Positions 11,391-23,824 of a DNA stretch of 64,000 bases are shown here, piece by piece. Numbering within the stretch: the first letter of the stretch is position 1; each line of letters begins with the position of its first letter. Made by a program: the position numbers and the translations under genes. The notes below the pieces were generated by a model. That model did not search any database. It was given only the letters and a program-made list of their open reading frames with translations, and was not told where the DNA came from. Origin of the DNA: Voacanga thouarsii (Eukaryota; Streptophyta; Magnoliopsida; Gentianales; Apocynaceae); NCBI GenBank assembly GCA_026120185.1, contig JANUWF010001190.1:372001-436000 (forward strand), in the 5' to 3' direction.

Positions 11391-12040
11391 AATTTATGTT
11401 ATAATGTCTCGGTTTTTTGTCGTTTGGTTGATGTCTCCAACAATCAAAGCTGGGAAATCCAAACAAAATTTCTCAGGCTAGGTTGCCGAAATATTGTGTT
11501 GGATATGCTATAAGCTTAGTGGATCTGATTGTGTGCTATGTATATTGGGCGTCTATATAAACATGATTAGGCAACCATTTGGTGTTTTGCGACGATGGTT
11601 TACCATCAGAAGCCCACATATGATGCACAATGTCTTGAAAATATTAACATATTTGGACAGAATCCAAAGGGAAAAAGCATAAGGAATCTACTAAATGAAT
11701 AAAAAAGACTGAAATCAAAAGCATATCCATTTGTTTCTATCTCTGTTATGTAATAGAAACTTTTACCTTTTCATTTAATAATTTCCATAGTTACTAAACT
11801 GAAAATATGTACAATGCACTGAAATTTTATGTTGGATATGCTACAAGCTTAGTGGATATGATTGTGAGCTAATTGGTATTTCTGATACTTCAGTTATTGG
11901 ATGAGGAGAAATATAAGGAAACAGTGCACAAGTAAGACTTCTCTTCCATTTCTTTATTTTATATGGATTTTGGTTTTTAATTCTCTTCAGAAATGCAGTT
12001 TTATTTCTGATATGCGGTGATGCTTTTGCTATTTTCTTTG

Positions 12041-12045
<5 letters not shown>

Positions 12046-12128
<83 letters not shown>
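12046..12128. repeat. (TTA)n microsatellite
   Basis: About 27 uninterrupted TTA trinucleotides. Confidence 0.95.
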
Positions 12129-12241
12129 TGCTCCTATTTTTTCAGTAGTGATATGCGATTTTCAGTATTTTTACGAAGGATTTGAAAGTGTTCTCCACTT
12201 TCGACGAGGATCTTTTTAAGGAGATTACACTCCTTTTAACA

Positions 12242-12424
12242 TTAACAAATTTTAGGTATAAATACATTTCTTGTGGGTGCATTGATAGGTGATAAATTGA
12301 TGACCATATCCTTGTTATTTTGTGTTTTTGTGATTAGACGTCTTATGATTCTATTGTGCAATTGCATTACACGGTTGCCATGACGTAGTAAAGATTTCCA
12401 TATGGGCAAAACTACTAAAAACAA
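12242..12424 (-). pseudogene. Probable Helitron/PIF1-type helicase C-terminal relic
   Basis: A 60-codon minus-strand frame reads LLRHGNRVMQLHNRIIRRLI and ends NAPTRNVFIPKI. This layout matches the segment of Helitron helicases that normally reads LCNGTRxxVxxLxxxxIEA and VFIPRI, near the C-terminal helicase motifs. It lies between the Helitron N-domain relics and the aquaporin pseudogene. On the minus strand it comes before the N-domain pieces, the reverse of the native order, so the element is rearranged or represents more than one insertion. Confidence 0.45.
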
Positions 12425-12569
12425 TTCATGAAGTGAAATAAAGAACCCTATTTTTAATTTCTATATTTTCAATGTATATATGTGTGTGTCTGTGTCATGC
12501 TATACAGTTATGTCTATATCTTATTTGCTCCAACCTTCTAAACATTTTCCAGAGCTTCGTTCTCCCAAA

Positions 12570-13556
12570 ATGGCCAGAATTGCTTTTGGGCGCTTTAATG
12601 ATTCTTTCAGTTTCGAGTCTTTCAAGCCCTATCTTGTTGAGTTCATCCCCACATTGCTCTTTGTTTTTGCTGGAGGTGGTTCAGCCGTAGCATTCAGTTA
12701 GTAAACTCTTACATTTCTTTAGATAATTTAACTCTTCTACAGCTAGCAGTACCAAAGTAGAACCTTGTAGTTACTACTAAGAATTAGAGCTCCTCATTTA
12801 CTACTCTGTTGGCAATGTTAATCATGAGACATAAAATGTGACAGAGGGAGTAAGATTAATGTCCTTCATATAGATTTATAGTGCTAATTATCTCATCCGT
12901 GCATAAATGGATTTGTTATTTTACATGTTTTCCTTAATGCATATTGTTTAGGCTTATTTTCTAACTTTCTTAACATAATATTTAATAGACAAATTGACGT
13001 CCGATGCTGTCATTGATTCGTCTAGGCTTGTAGCAGTTGCAATTTTCCATGGATTTGCTCTCTTTATTGCAGTTGCTATGAGAGCCAACATCTCTGGTGG
13101 CCATGTCAACCCAGCAGTTACCTTTGGTTTGGCTCTTGGTAGCCAGATTACCATTCACACCGGCATCCTCTACTTGGTTGCTCAACTTCTGGGCTCCATT
13201 GTTACTTGCTACCTTCTTAAAGTTGTCACTGGTGGCTTGGTAAATACAATCATCATCCTGGTCAACTACCTTGAAGTACCATATGATCATAAATAAATTG
13301 AGAAAATGATAAATATATAATAATCTTTGCAGGCCGTTCTAGTCCATTCTCTGGCTGCTGTTGTTGGTGCAATTGAGGGAGTTGTTATGGAAATTATTAC
13401 CACATTTGCTTTGGTCTACACAGTCTATGCAACAGCAGCTCAAGAAGGGTTCCTTGGGTATCATTGCCCCCATTGCCATCGGTTTCATTATTGGGGCCAA
13501 CACCTTGGCTGCTGGACCATTCTCCGGTGGATCAAGGAATCCAGCTCGTTCCTCAG
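12570..13556 (+). pseudogene. TIP2-type tonoplast aquaporin pseudogene, 3' truncated
   Basis: TIPs are vacuolar-membrane channels of about 250 residues conducting water and ammonia. Exon 1 (12570-12696) begins MARIAFGRFNDSFS and ends in the first helix (FVFAGGGSAVAF). Exon 2 (12989-13239) carries helix 2 with its filter His (FHGFALFIAV) and the first NPA box (SGGHVNPAVTFG). Exon 3 (from 13333) carries [18 protein letters not shown] and, after a frameshift, [17 protein letters not shown] and the second NPA box (NPARS). Both introns have GT-AG borders and join in frame (phases 1 and 0). At 13440/13441 about five bases are missing relative to the usual DPKKGS segment. Homology stops at about 13556, right after NPARS, so helix 6 is absent. 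Intron retention shows a DNA-level copy. Its position beside Helitron relics suggests transposon-mediated capture. Confidence 0.9.
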
Positions 13557-15165
13557 TAGATGTATTCTGCTATATTTATATTTTGGGTTTTATAACTTCA
13601 CCTGATTTTGTTACCAGGAAGAATTGAATGTTAAATTGCTATATGACAAACAAATTACATGATGCATGGATCATATTGTTGTATCTGTAATATGGACTAT
13701 ATTAACCATTGAAGTCAAGTGGATTGGTTAATATTGACAACTATTACCCCTTTTGTTGGATCTTTAGACAACTATTTTTAACTATTGGGGACCATCTGTA
13801 CATCATTTTTAGTTGTTTAATGGATGCTACATTGAATTGATTTAAAAGGTTGTTGAACATATTATCTCTATTAGCTGATTATGAACTGCCTATCATAGCT
13901 TTCTGCAAAATCATAAAGTTGGGTTCTCTAAATGATATTATAGCTACCTTTTAAATGTAACTCTGGAAGGTAATATATCTGAAATTCACTTTTGAACTGT
14001 GTAAAAGAGAGGTGTTGAGGATGTGCACTTTGTTGAAGATCTCAGATATTTTGAGTATACAGCTTTATCTTTTTCTTTACATTCAAGATCTGTTTTTTTT
14101 TTTTTTTTGTCCTTCTGATCTTGTATAAGTATGTCCTTGTTTTAGATGTCTGTTTTTTGGTCTTGTTGCACACCAACATTAGAGGGTTTGTGGCATTACA
14201 TAAAGTATTTCTGTTAAAGCCTTGTGCATCACTGTTAATGTGGCATTTCAATTGCTATATTTAAAGGCAATCCATGCAGGTATAAGTAAAAATTTGATCT
14301 TTCAGAGTAACAAATTCATTTGTTCAGCACATAGGCTGTGTAAGGGTTGAAGCTACATAAGATATTTGAGACTAAAAGGAACTTGCAAGGGTTATCTTTG
14401 TCTCTTGTGCGTGACAAACATGCCTTCATGGCATTACTGCTGAATTTCATTGGAAAATAGATTTACATTTTAATGTGAATTTCCTTCAGTGTTTTATTAC
14501 ACATACCACATATTAGCCTTTTCCTGGTCAAGTAAAAATGTTCATTTTAACTGGTGAAATTGTTATCCATGGTTATAGTATGAGCTACAATAGTAAAGTC
14601 TGCTTCCTGTCCTATGTTAGCTTAGCTTTCCACTTGGTTGTTGAAATTAAATGCCAGCTTCCTTGTTTTCTGATTCTTCATGTTTCTTTACTTTTTGATT
14701 CTTGATCTTGGTGTATCATTTCAGGCATCTATGATTTACCTGGTTTATCATTGCAACATATCCATGTGTTTGAGGATGACAAGTCAAGAATCCTATTCCT
14801 AAGTTCGAAACAGGGATGGCATAGAGGCATTCAGCTGTTTTTACTTTTTTGCAATTTCTTTGCATTATTTGACCTTCCTCTTTAAGTATCCAAAAAACTC
14901 CTATCTATCGTATTATGATGGAATGGATTGAGCTATCATTCAAGCTGTAAATTGATTGAGCTTTCTATGTTGTGCTCTGTCCATAGAAGTCATTTACTTG
15001 CATTAGGACTAGGAAAATGAGTTGAGGAACTTCGAAAATGAGTTACTCTGTGGTCCTAGAAATGAACCAGAAAATTGAACCACGTGCATGTGTCTGAACT
15101 TTGAAAATGAGTTACTCTGTGTGGCCCCAGAAATGACTTGAGGAAATTTACTTTGTTTCAGTTCC
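13557..15165. other. Gene-free stretch
   Basis: I find no exon, RNA gene or clear mobile element. A poly-T tract at about 14092-14108 is present. Words near 15000-15130 (aaaatgagttactctgtg followed by cc-agaaatgaacc) are duplicated about 70 bp apart. Confidence 0.4.
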
Positions 15166-15948
15166 AAATGGCAAGGGCAAGTGGATTGGACCGGCCAGTC
15201 GATCTTAAGGATCGATCCGTACCGATCCAGGAATCAATCCGGTCTGCTTATGGTGGGCTGGCCCACAATTTAGCTATATTATTATTATTTTTTAACACTT
15301 TCGTCCTCAACCGCCTATTCACTTTGTACTCAAAAACTTTATAAATACTTCTCAATTCATTCAAAATTCACCAAATACTTTCTAAATTTTCATTTTCACT
15401 CTTTTTGCTCTCATTATCTTCAAATCTCAATTATCTCTATATCTTTTATAAAAAAATATTAAAATAGAAATTGTTAGGTATGTATTTTTATAATTGTTCA
15501 AGTATTTTTTTAAAATTTAAAAGATCATTAAATAGTGGTTAAGTCTTAATATCTTAAGATATTATTATATTTAAATTTTAAATATTATAATATTTTTAAG
15601 AGGTTTAAACATCAAAATTTCCTATTATATAAATTTTATTATGTTAATTAATATAACGGTAGAGATCAAAGCCAAATTTTCGTCACTTCAATATGATTTT
15701 TTTATAATTATAAATAATTAGGTTATTTAAAATTATAAAAAATTAAAACACTGACAGAAAAAAAGAGGCCTATGCTAGCCCTCGGTGGGGCTTTTGCTTG
15801 TCACGAAACGATTGGGCTGATTTTTTTTTAAAAATTTTATTTTTTGAAAATAATTAAAAATTAAAAATTTTATTCAACGCTTCATAAAATTTTTTTAAAT
15901 GTCATAATATTTTTTTCTAATATATCAATCTATATAATTTATCCATTA
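15166..15948. mobile_element. Possible non-autonomous hAT-like remnant
   Basis: After a GC-rich start (ggaccggccagtcgatctta, repeated GATC words) come a TATA-like tataaatacttctcaattc and a pyrimidine-rich leader with tcattatcttcaaatctcaa. This resembles the promoter and 5' leader of plant Ac/hAT transposase genes. The block is followed by AT-rich DNA and a GC-rich patch (15768-15820, ccctcggtggggcttttgc). No transposase codons and no confirmed terminal repeats or 8-bp duplication were found, so this is a weak call. Confidence 0.25.
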
Positions 15949-15953
15949 ACTAT

Positions 15954-16657
15954 TGTTGACGTCAACTTTGCCGAGCCGACACAACGGTTACTTTGAGCCG
16001 ATGCCGATTTGATAAATTGGGACGAGCCGATAAAGTCAACCTTTCAAGCAGCCGATAGTCATAGTCAACATCGGTACCACGGAGCTGATAAGAAGGAAAA
16101 CAGATTCTTGATCTTTCGGCGCAAGAATTCTGCACGACCTTTGGGAGCATTCTTTGGCCGGAAGAAACTCCACGATCTGTTAGTGACTCGTTTGCAGCAA
16201 GTATAAAATGGGAGCATTGCCTAGAACCAAGAGAATCAGACCATTAACCAGCAACATTCAATTTCAATTTCTTTTACTTCATCGTCATTTACAGCTTTTT
16301 TTAGTCTAGAATCTCAATTCCTTATAGCTTTCTTACTGCTTTGTTATAACTTTCCTTTACAGCTTTATTTTCAGTTTTTCCTTACAGCTTTCTGTTCTTC
16401 TTTACAATATCAGACTTTTTCTGTACTTTTCTTTAAGCAAGTTAATACAAGTATCATTCTGTTCTCCCAGAAAGGTTCTTCCGTTGAGCATTTTCAACTG
16501 ACTTTCTTGAACCATTTCTATAGTAAGTTCAAGGAACCCGGTCCCTGATTTAAAAAAGATTTGATACCATTTTCTGTTTCACCATAGCGGATCGTTTGTG
16601 TTTATCGGATATGAAGCCGATCCCCGTTTGCATCGGCTCCCTATTTTGACAACAACA
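15954..16657 (+). repeat. 5' LTR of gypsy element
   Basis: 704 bp, starting TGTTGACG and ending CAACAACA, matching 34395-35076. It retains about 21 bp (around tttaagcaagttaatacaag) that are missing from the 3' LTR but present in the nearby solo LTR. So the 3' LTR has suffered a deletion. Confidence 0.92.
16202..16208 (+). promoter_or_regulatory. TATA box of the 5' LTR
   Basis: TATAAAA within gcaagtataaaatgggagc, about 250 bp into the LTR. The same box is kept at 34643-34649 in the 3' LTR and, inverted, at 35782-35788 in the solo LTR. It is the likely U3/R promoter core. Confidence 0.65.
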
Positions 16658-16721
16658 CAGATTGACACGTCCAGTGGGACCAGAGGTCAGTGTTCGCATG
16701 CTATTGCTGTCAGGACGAACA

Positions 16722-17103
16722 ATGGCAAACAATTCACAGTAGCCACAGGCACCGGAGACATCTGAGCGACCCCCAGTCCGTGCTCTCCGGGGAGTCTTTG
16801 ATCCTTTGGTTACGACTACCAGTTGTACTCAGGGTACTTCTGTGGAGCAGGGAGGTCAGTCCTCGCCCCCACCATCGGTGTCTCAGTTGATGTTCACCTC
16901 ATTGACTGCCATTCAACATACTATGGAACAATGTACTGGCGAGCTCTTACAGGGACTTATTCTACAATTCGCTACTATTTTTCGACCTCTGCTTTAGAAT
17001 GAGCTTCAAGAATTTGCGCAGAGGCAAAATACGCAAATCTTTGCTCAGCCATCAGGTTACCATGCACAAGGGACAAACACGGCACCTACATACCCCATGC
17101 CAT
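16722..17103 (+). pseudogene. Gypsy gag, N-terminal part
   Basis: An ATG at 16722 opens a frame starting MANNSQ, then a stop (Q to stop, CAG to TAG) and continuing PQAPETSERPP to a second stop near 16996. The same frame resumes as NELQEFAQRQ and is then cut by the copia insertion at 17104. It is the N-terminal, Pro/Ser/Gln-rich part of the gag polyprotein; the conserved gag fold lies beyond the insertion. Confidence 0.6.
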
Positions 17104-18553
17104 TGTTGGGGATATGCCCTAGAGTCAATTTGTACTTATACAATTGTCATTAAGTTTTATATAATAATATGAGGCTTTCCTTTCCATGAATAGTGAGTTT
17201 TGTTTTGTTGGTCATCAAGTACGTGACTTGATAGTAAAACCCTACAATGAATACAATGACTATTCTAAAGCTGTCCTTGATCGATTATTATTATTGGAAT
17301 AATAATAAATTAAGATTAGTATGTTTGTGACTTGATGGCTATGTTTTACTGGCCATAGATATTTGTGATATCGAGTCAAGACATAAATAAATGTTAGAGA
17401 ACATTGTATTGGACATGACCCACTGTGAGAGTACTTCATGGAATATGTCATAAGTACTTTCTAGCCATAATAATATTGAAAGTCCTTCGACCTAAATTCA
17501 TCATAGTTTCTTACTTGATAAATTCTATATTTTGACATTGTCTAAAGTTGTCTTTAACCGGATAATAAATTAGACTACTCGTTGGATATAAAATAAATCA
17601 AGGAGAGGAATATGATTGATTGTGAAGGAATTTGTCCCTCTCGATTATGGGAGAGATATCCATGGGCCCCTTGATAAGTTAGATCGTTAAAAAAATGCAT
17701 GGCCGTGCTCAAATATATCAATCTAAGATATTGATATCATTTGTTTGAACAATCTACTATGAAATCAAGAAATAATTGATTAAGCTTAATAAGGATGACA
17801 TGCTCCGTGCCTTATGCTTAATCTGGATATCGTGTGACAAAAGGACTAAATATAAAATTATGGTTTGGTTCAAAGAGATCACCGATCTTCATTTAACCTG
17901 GATAGTTATAATGTTTTGCTAGAAACCGCTTATAACTTGTGGGCCATTTAAATACGATTTAGGCATCGTCGCCAGGTGTTAAATGAACCTATAGGGTCAC
18001 ACAATAAGCGAACTTGTTAGGTTATTTTTCTGGTGACCAGATTCGATGAATCTGGATGATATCCAGATTATAAGAATTTGACTCGGTAAAATAATTAGTT
18101 AAATTACCGAGATAATGGCGTAATCTTATCATATCGGCTTTAATTTAATTTGAATTTAAATTAGAATATGATAAGATATGATTAGGGTTGGACTCTAAGA
18201 GGTTCGAGGGTTTTTTAAGAAAACCCTAGCCGTCTTTCGAGAGTCCAATTTTTTCTGGTTGAGAACATTCGTGCCATTCTCTACCGGAGAAAAAAACCTC
18301 TCAAACCCTAGGCGCTAGCACTCCCGGGTATCGAGTGAGTTCGCGGTGTGTATCCGTAGAGGACGTTCGCATACCGCAGCTGTCTCGGTGATTGTTCGGG
18401 TCGAACGTACAACAACAGCAACCGTAATCGAAGGATTTCGATTACGACGACCGGAGGTAACTCTTAAAGCTTAGATCTTCTTAATCGTTTACTTGGGTCC
18501 TCGGGAGGGATTCGTAGATGTTTTCCGCGTTTAGGAGTCCACGAATCCCAACA
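17104..18553 (+). repeat. 5' LTR of nested copia element
   Basis: It starts TGTTGGGGATATGCCC and ends GAATCCCAACA. The match to 23825-25281 is close. The differences are mainly single-base or paired small indels, many beside CG dinucleotides. Confidence 0.92.
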
Positions 18554-18554
18554 G

Positions 18555-18567
18555 TGGTATCAGAGCC
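18555..18567 (+). promoter_or_regulatory. Primer-binding site (initiator tRNA-Met)
   Basis: TGGTATCAGAGCC, one base after the 5' LTR end, is the classic plant copia primer site complementary to the 3' end of initiator methionine tRNA. Confidence 0.9.
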
Positions 18568-19793
18568 AGGTTGCTAAACGATTAGGTTGATTTATCTGTA
18601 TTAATCGTATTGTTGAATACATGTATAATATGTATATATGAATTTAACGGGTATGTATCAGCATGTTCGTATGATTATGATTTTAGAATACTTAGCATGC
18701 AGATCGCTCGAATTAGGTTTAATGTATGCATCTTAGTCGCCTGATCAGACCAGATTAGTTGCAGATTGTCTGTAAATTGGTCTGTTGTAATATGATATGG
18801 TATCGTAAGCATGCTATCCGTCGTTCTATATTTGCGAATTGCTTTTATTAATCGGACATGATAATATGTTATCTGTATAAATATGATTAAAAGATGACCC
18901 CGCCAGGGGCGTTGCCCCTTGGAACCCCAACTAACTGTTCGTTGTGTGTTATTCGTCAATGTTTTTGATTGTAGTTGTGGATTATTTTGAATAGTGCATA
19001 GCATGGCCCGTTTTATCCCAATGTGATTGGCTGGTTACATTATGGTTGTTTTAAGTTGTAATTTTTAAATACGGCCTGCGTGTCGTTTTTCATTATTGTA
19101 AAATTGTACTGCTTTCCTAGAACAGGAATTATTTTAATTTTACTATCCAATGTAAAAGAAGACGGCAATGACATTTACAACCAAGGAGGAGTATGCTCAA
19201 GGCATTAGAGAATGCTTAAGGAGTTCATATACCTAGATTGACCACCTTGATCTTCACTTTGCTCGTGATGATCAACATAGGTTATGGGCCATGCTATGTC
19301 ACTTTTATGTCTTGCATGCATATTTGATATGTTTATTTCCTGCTTACTACAATCCAATCAAATTTTTTTAAGAAAAAAAATTTTAAGTGTTAAATGCCTT
19401 CCAAAATCAAACACTTGTTATTACTTAGATCATCATATGGTCATTCCCGCCAAAGTAGGATGCTTTTGATTATCTCGAGTGAGATAAGATGGAAAATAGT
19501 TTTCCATATGTTTGATATGGTTTGACTTAACCGGGCTATCAAAATGGTTTTGGGCCTAGGGCATTTTATGAGATATTTTTAGCCGGGACATTTGATGTCT
19601 ATCTCATTTAAAATTAGAATTTTTATTTAATTATAAGATTAAAGCCAAAGCTTACTTATGATTAAAACAAAATATTTTTCCCACTCACGAAACATCAAAA
19701 TGTTGAAGTTTCAAAAAGTTTAAATGCTTTTAGTGGGAGTTTTTCGTTAGAGTCTCAAAAATTAATTACTTTGCATATTTTTGTATGTAGATA
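18568..19793 (+). other. Copia untranslated leader
   Basis: About 1.2 kb between the primer site and the gag start. No protein-coding match was found. The GC-rich word gaccccgccaggggcgttgc (18895-18914) stands out from the AT-rich surroundings and could form a short hairpin. The leader probably holds the packaging signal, by analogy only. Confidence 0.5.
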
Positions 19794-20640
19794 ATGGCAA
19801 CAAACAGTTGGAATAATTCATTGCGATCTCGTGCTTGAGAAAGACAAGCTTAGTGGGACTAACTTTCTTGATTGGGCACGAAACTTAAGAATTGTTCTTA
19901 AGCAAGAAAAAAGGCTCTATGTTCTTGAAAATCCTATTCCCCCTACTCCAGCAAATAACGCCTCAAAAGCTGAAAAAGATGCTTATAGTAAGCACAAAGA
20001 TGACTCCAACGATGTTACTTGCCTCATGCTAGCAACCATGAACTCGAACTTCAAAAACAGTTTGAAGAAGCAGAGGCATATGACATGATTGTGCATCTCA
20101 AGGAAATGTTCCAAGAGCAAGCACGACAAGAGAGATTTGAAACTCACAAGGCGTTAAATGCATGTAAGATGGTTTCCGGCACCTCGGTAAGTGCTCATGT
20201 CCTTAAAATGAAGGGCTATCTAGATCATCTTGATAAGCTTGGTGCTCCCGTTAATCATGACATGGCCACGGATTTGATCTTGGGCTCTTTACCTGCCGAG
20301 TATGACCAGTTTGTCATGAATTTTAACATGCATAATATGGAGAAATCCATTACCTGAATTGCATGGGATGCTAAAACAAGCTGAATTGAACATTAAGAAG
20401 AATACTCCTAGTGTTCTAATGGTTCAAAAAGGGAAAGGCAAAAAGAACAACCAAAAGGGCAAGGTCATGGCTAGTAAGGGTAAGGACAAGGCAAAGTCCA
20501 AGTTCAAGCCCAAACCTAAGGCCAAAACACCAAAGGAGGGAGCTTGCCACCATTGTGGAGAACAAGGACATTGGTTAAGAAATTGCAAGCTCTATTTGGA
20601 AGCAAAGAAAAAGAAGGGCAGTGAGACCGCCGCTTCGTGT
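19794..20640 (+). pseudogene. Copia gag with CCHC zinc knuckle, frameshifted
   Basis: The ATG at 19794 (MATNSWNN) precedes a shift near 19829, where one extra C breaks the frame. The conserved copia gag core follows: LSGTNFLDWARNLRIVLKQ, a second shift near 20040, then EEAEAYDMIVHLKEMF and LGSLPAEYDQFVMNF. A third shift occurs at 20357. The zinc knuckle CHHCGEQGHWLRNC lies at about 20548-20589 after a Lys-rich stretch. Gag forms the virus-like particle and binds RNA. The three single-base shifts abolish a full product. Confidence 0.85.
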
Positions 20641-23600
20641 ATTTATGTTATTGAAATTAATTTATCTACTTCGATTCATGGGTATTGGATACCGGTTGTG
20701 GATCTCACATTTGTGTAAATGTGCAGTGGTCTAAAAAGGAGTAGAGCCTTGGCAAAAGGCGAGGTGGACCTACGAGTTGCGAATGGAGCAAAAGTTGCCG
20801 CAAAGAGTCGTAGGAACTTTTGAATTAATTTTGCCCAAATGGGCTTGTTTTAGAACCGAACAATTGTTTTTATGTTCCCGCTATGAGTAGGAATATTATT
20901 TCAGTTTCTTGTTTGGATTTAGAAGGTTTTGAATTTGTTATTAGGAATAACATTTGCTCCATTAATAAAAACGGCATTTTTTATGGAGATGCTTCATTAT
21001 CGAATGGGCTTTATATTCTAAATCTTCATGGATCTTCAGACATGTCTATCTATAATATAAATACTAAGAGATTGAAATCCAATGATTTAAATCGGACTTA
21101 CTTCGGCATTGTCGTTTGGGCCATATAAATGAGAAACGCATAACAAAGCTTCATAATGATGGGCTTCTAAAATCGTTTGATTTAGAATCTTACGTAACAT
21201 GTGATTCTTGTTTATTAGGCAAAATGACTAAAGCGCCTTTCAAAAGACAAAATGAAAGGGCAACCGATTTATTGGGCCTAATACATACCGATGTATGTGG
21301 ACCAATGAATTCACTCGCTAGAGGAGGATTTCAGCATTTCATTACATTTACGTATGATTTCAAGCAGATATGGCTACCTCGTATCCGATGAAACACAAAT
21401 CTGAATCGTTCCGAAATTCAAAGAATTTCAAAATGAAGTACAAAATCAACTTGGCAAAAGTATCAAAACACTTCGATCGGATCGAGGTGGTGAATACTTA
21501 AGCCACGAGTTTGACGAGCATCTTAAAAATTGTGGAATTATTTCCCAATTAACTCCACCAGGAACACCTCAATGGAATGGTGTATCCGAACGGAGAAATC
21601 GGACTTTATTAGATATGGTTCGATCAATGATGAGTCAAACCGATCTTCCAATCTCCTTTTGGGGTTATGCCTCGGAGACTCGCCGCATTCATACTAAATC
21701 GAGTTCCATCTAAATCGGTTCGTAAAACGCCATATGAGATATGGACTGGGAGACAACCTAGTTTGTTATTTCTGAAGATTTGGGGTTGTGAAGTTTATGT
21801 AAAGCGTTTATTATCTCGATAAACTTGCACCTAAATCTGATAAATGCATATTTGTGGGGTATCCTAAAGAAACTAAAGGATATCAATTTTATCTCCCAAA
21901 AGAAAATAGAGTAATTGTTGCTCGAAATGGATTCTTTCTTGAAAAGGAATTTATTTCCAAAAGAATCAAGTGGGAGTAAAATACATCTTGATGAGATTCA
22001 AGGACCACAGCTAGTGCCTCGAACCTCATCAAGATGAGATTCAAGAGCCACAATTAGTGCCCGAACCAAATAATGAATCTCGATTAGATGGCTCACAAGT
22101 CCAAGATGAGCCTACATCTATAGAACAAGGACCTCGAAGATCCGATAGGGTTCGTCAACAACCCGAGAGATATGGATTTCTCATCACCGACGATCACAAT
22201 GTGGAGCTTATGGTTAATGATGAGCCCACTTCCTATCAAGAAGCCATTAAGAGTTCTCGACTCTAGAAAATGGTTAGAGGCTATGAAGTCCGAGATGCAA
22301 TCCATGTATGATAACCAAGTTTGGACTTTGGTTAACCCACCTAAAGGTTCAAAAACCATTGGGTGTAAGTGGGTTTTCAAAAAGAAAACAGACATGGAGG
22401 GAAATGTGCATACTTACAAAGCACGACCGGTAGCAAAAGGTTATAGACAAACTCATGGTATAGACTATGATGAAACCTTTTCACCAGCTTGTAATGCTTA
22501 AATCTATCGAATTCTTCTTGCCATAGCAAGCATATTATGACTATGAAATTTGGCAAATGGATGTCAAAACCGCGTTTCTTAATGGAAACTTACTCGAAGA
22601 TGTGTACATGACACAACCCGAGGGTTTTGATGATCCTTTGAATTCTAATAAAGTGTGCAAGCTTCAAAGATCCATTTATGGATTGAAGCAAGCATCTCGA
22701 AGTCGGAATCTTCGTTTTGATGAAGCAATTAAAGAATTTAACTTTATCAAAAATGAAGATGAGCCTTGTGTCTATAAGAAAACAAGTGGGAATGCAATAG
22801 TCTTTTTGGTACTTTATGTTGATGATATCTTACTCATTGGAAATGACATCCCAACTCTACAAAGTGTAAAGACATGGTTGGGAAATTGTTTCTCAATGAA
22901 AGACTTAGGTGAAGCTGCCTATATTCTAGGTATAAGGATCTATAGAGATAGATCTAGAAAGCTAATTGGCCTAAGTCAAAGTGCATACATTGACAAGGTA
23001 CTCGAAAAGGTTCAAGATGCAAGACTCTAAGAGAGGATTCTTGCCAATGTCACATGGCATTAAGCTCAAGAAAACTCAAAGTCCTTCTACGAAGGATGAA
23101 GAAGAGCGCATGAACAAGATACCATACGCTTCCGCTATAGGGTCTATCATGTATGCCATGTTATGTACTCGACCCGATGTATCATATGCATTGAGCATGA
23201 CAAGCAGTGTTCCAATCAAATCTCGGAGAGGCACACTGGATCGTCGTCAAGAACATACTAAAGTACTTAAGAAGAACTAAAGATATGTTCTTAGTTTATG
23301 GAGGACAAGAAGGCGAGCTAGTTGTAAATGGTTACACCGATGCTAGTTTTCAGTCCGACATAGATGATTATAGATCGCAATCAGAGTTTTCTATTTTGTT
23401 TGAATGGAGGTGTCGTAAGCTGGAAAAGTTCAAAGCAAGACACCGTGGCCGATTCTACTACGTAGTCGAGTATGTAGTCGCCTCACTGCAGCCTAAAGAA
23501 GCAGCTTTGGATTAAAAAGTTCATTACGTAACTAGATGTAGTTCCTAGTATTGTGAACCCAGTGGATCTCTATTGTGACAACAATGGAGCCATTGCACAA

Positions 23601-23775
23601 GCTAAGGAACCAAGATCACATCAGCGATCCAAACATATACTTAGACGTTTTCATCTCATTCGAGAAATTGTTGATAGAGGAGATGTCAATGTATGCAAGG
23701 TGCCAATCGATGACAATGTTGCGATCCACCGACAAAGCCTCTCCCATCGTCTAAACATGATAGTCATACCGTAAC
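20641..23775 (+). pseudogene. Copia pol: PR-INT-RT-RH, multiple frameshifts
   Basis: The protease active site DTGC falls at about 20687-20698. The gag-pre-integrase zinc region HINEKRITKLHNDGLL leads to CDSCLLGKMTKAPF (21180-21260). The integrase core shows HTDVCGPM and later SDRGGEY and TPQWNGVSERRN (21270-21600). Reverse transcriptase has MDVKTAFLNGNL, IYGLKQAS and the catalytic YVDD (22815-22826). RNase H has YTDASFQSD and DNNGAIAQAKEP, finishing at 23775. Frames switch repeatedly by one base, several times at places with an extra or missing C next to G (for example near 21678, gactcgccgca). The codons otherwise look intact, which is unusual for an old copy. Confidence 0.85.
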
Positions 23776-23812
23776 AATGGGATTACGGCTTATGCCAAAT
23801 TGGTCTTAGTGC

Positions 23813-23823
23813 AAGTGGGAGAC
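23813..23823 (+). promoter_or_regulatory. Polypurine tract of copia element
   Basis: AAGTGGGAGAC immediately before the 3' LTR, the usual plus-strand priming site. Confidence 0.8.
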
Positions 23824-23824
23824 T

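Larger units (their letters stand above)
10090..11900 (-). mobile_element. Helitron-derived region with internal duplication
   Basis: Two halves of this region are copies of each other. The block tggtttaccatcagaagccc occurs near 10383 and again near 11596, flanked in both cases by ggatatgctataagc-like and atttggacagaatc-like sequence. A Helitron N-terminal-domain coding relic occurs near 10579-10836 and again near 11215-11390. Both coding relics are on the minus strand. Helitrons are rolling-circle DNA transposons encoding a Rep-helicase protein. Terminal TC and hairpin-CTRR ends were not located, so borders are approximate. Confidence 0.65.

Noticed and set aside
12994..13290. A 102-codon minus-strand frame
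   Set aside because: It is the complement of aquaporin exon 2, whose + strand product is clear.
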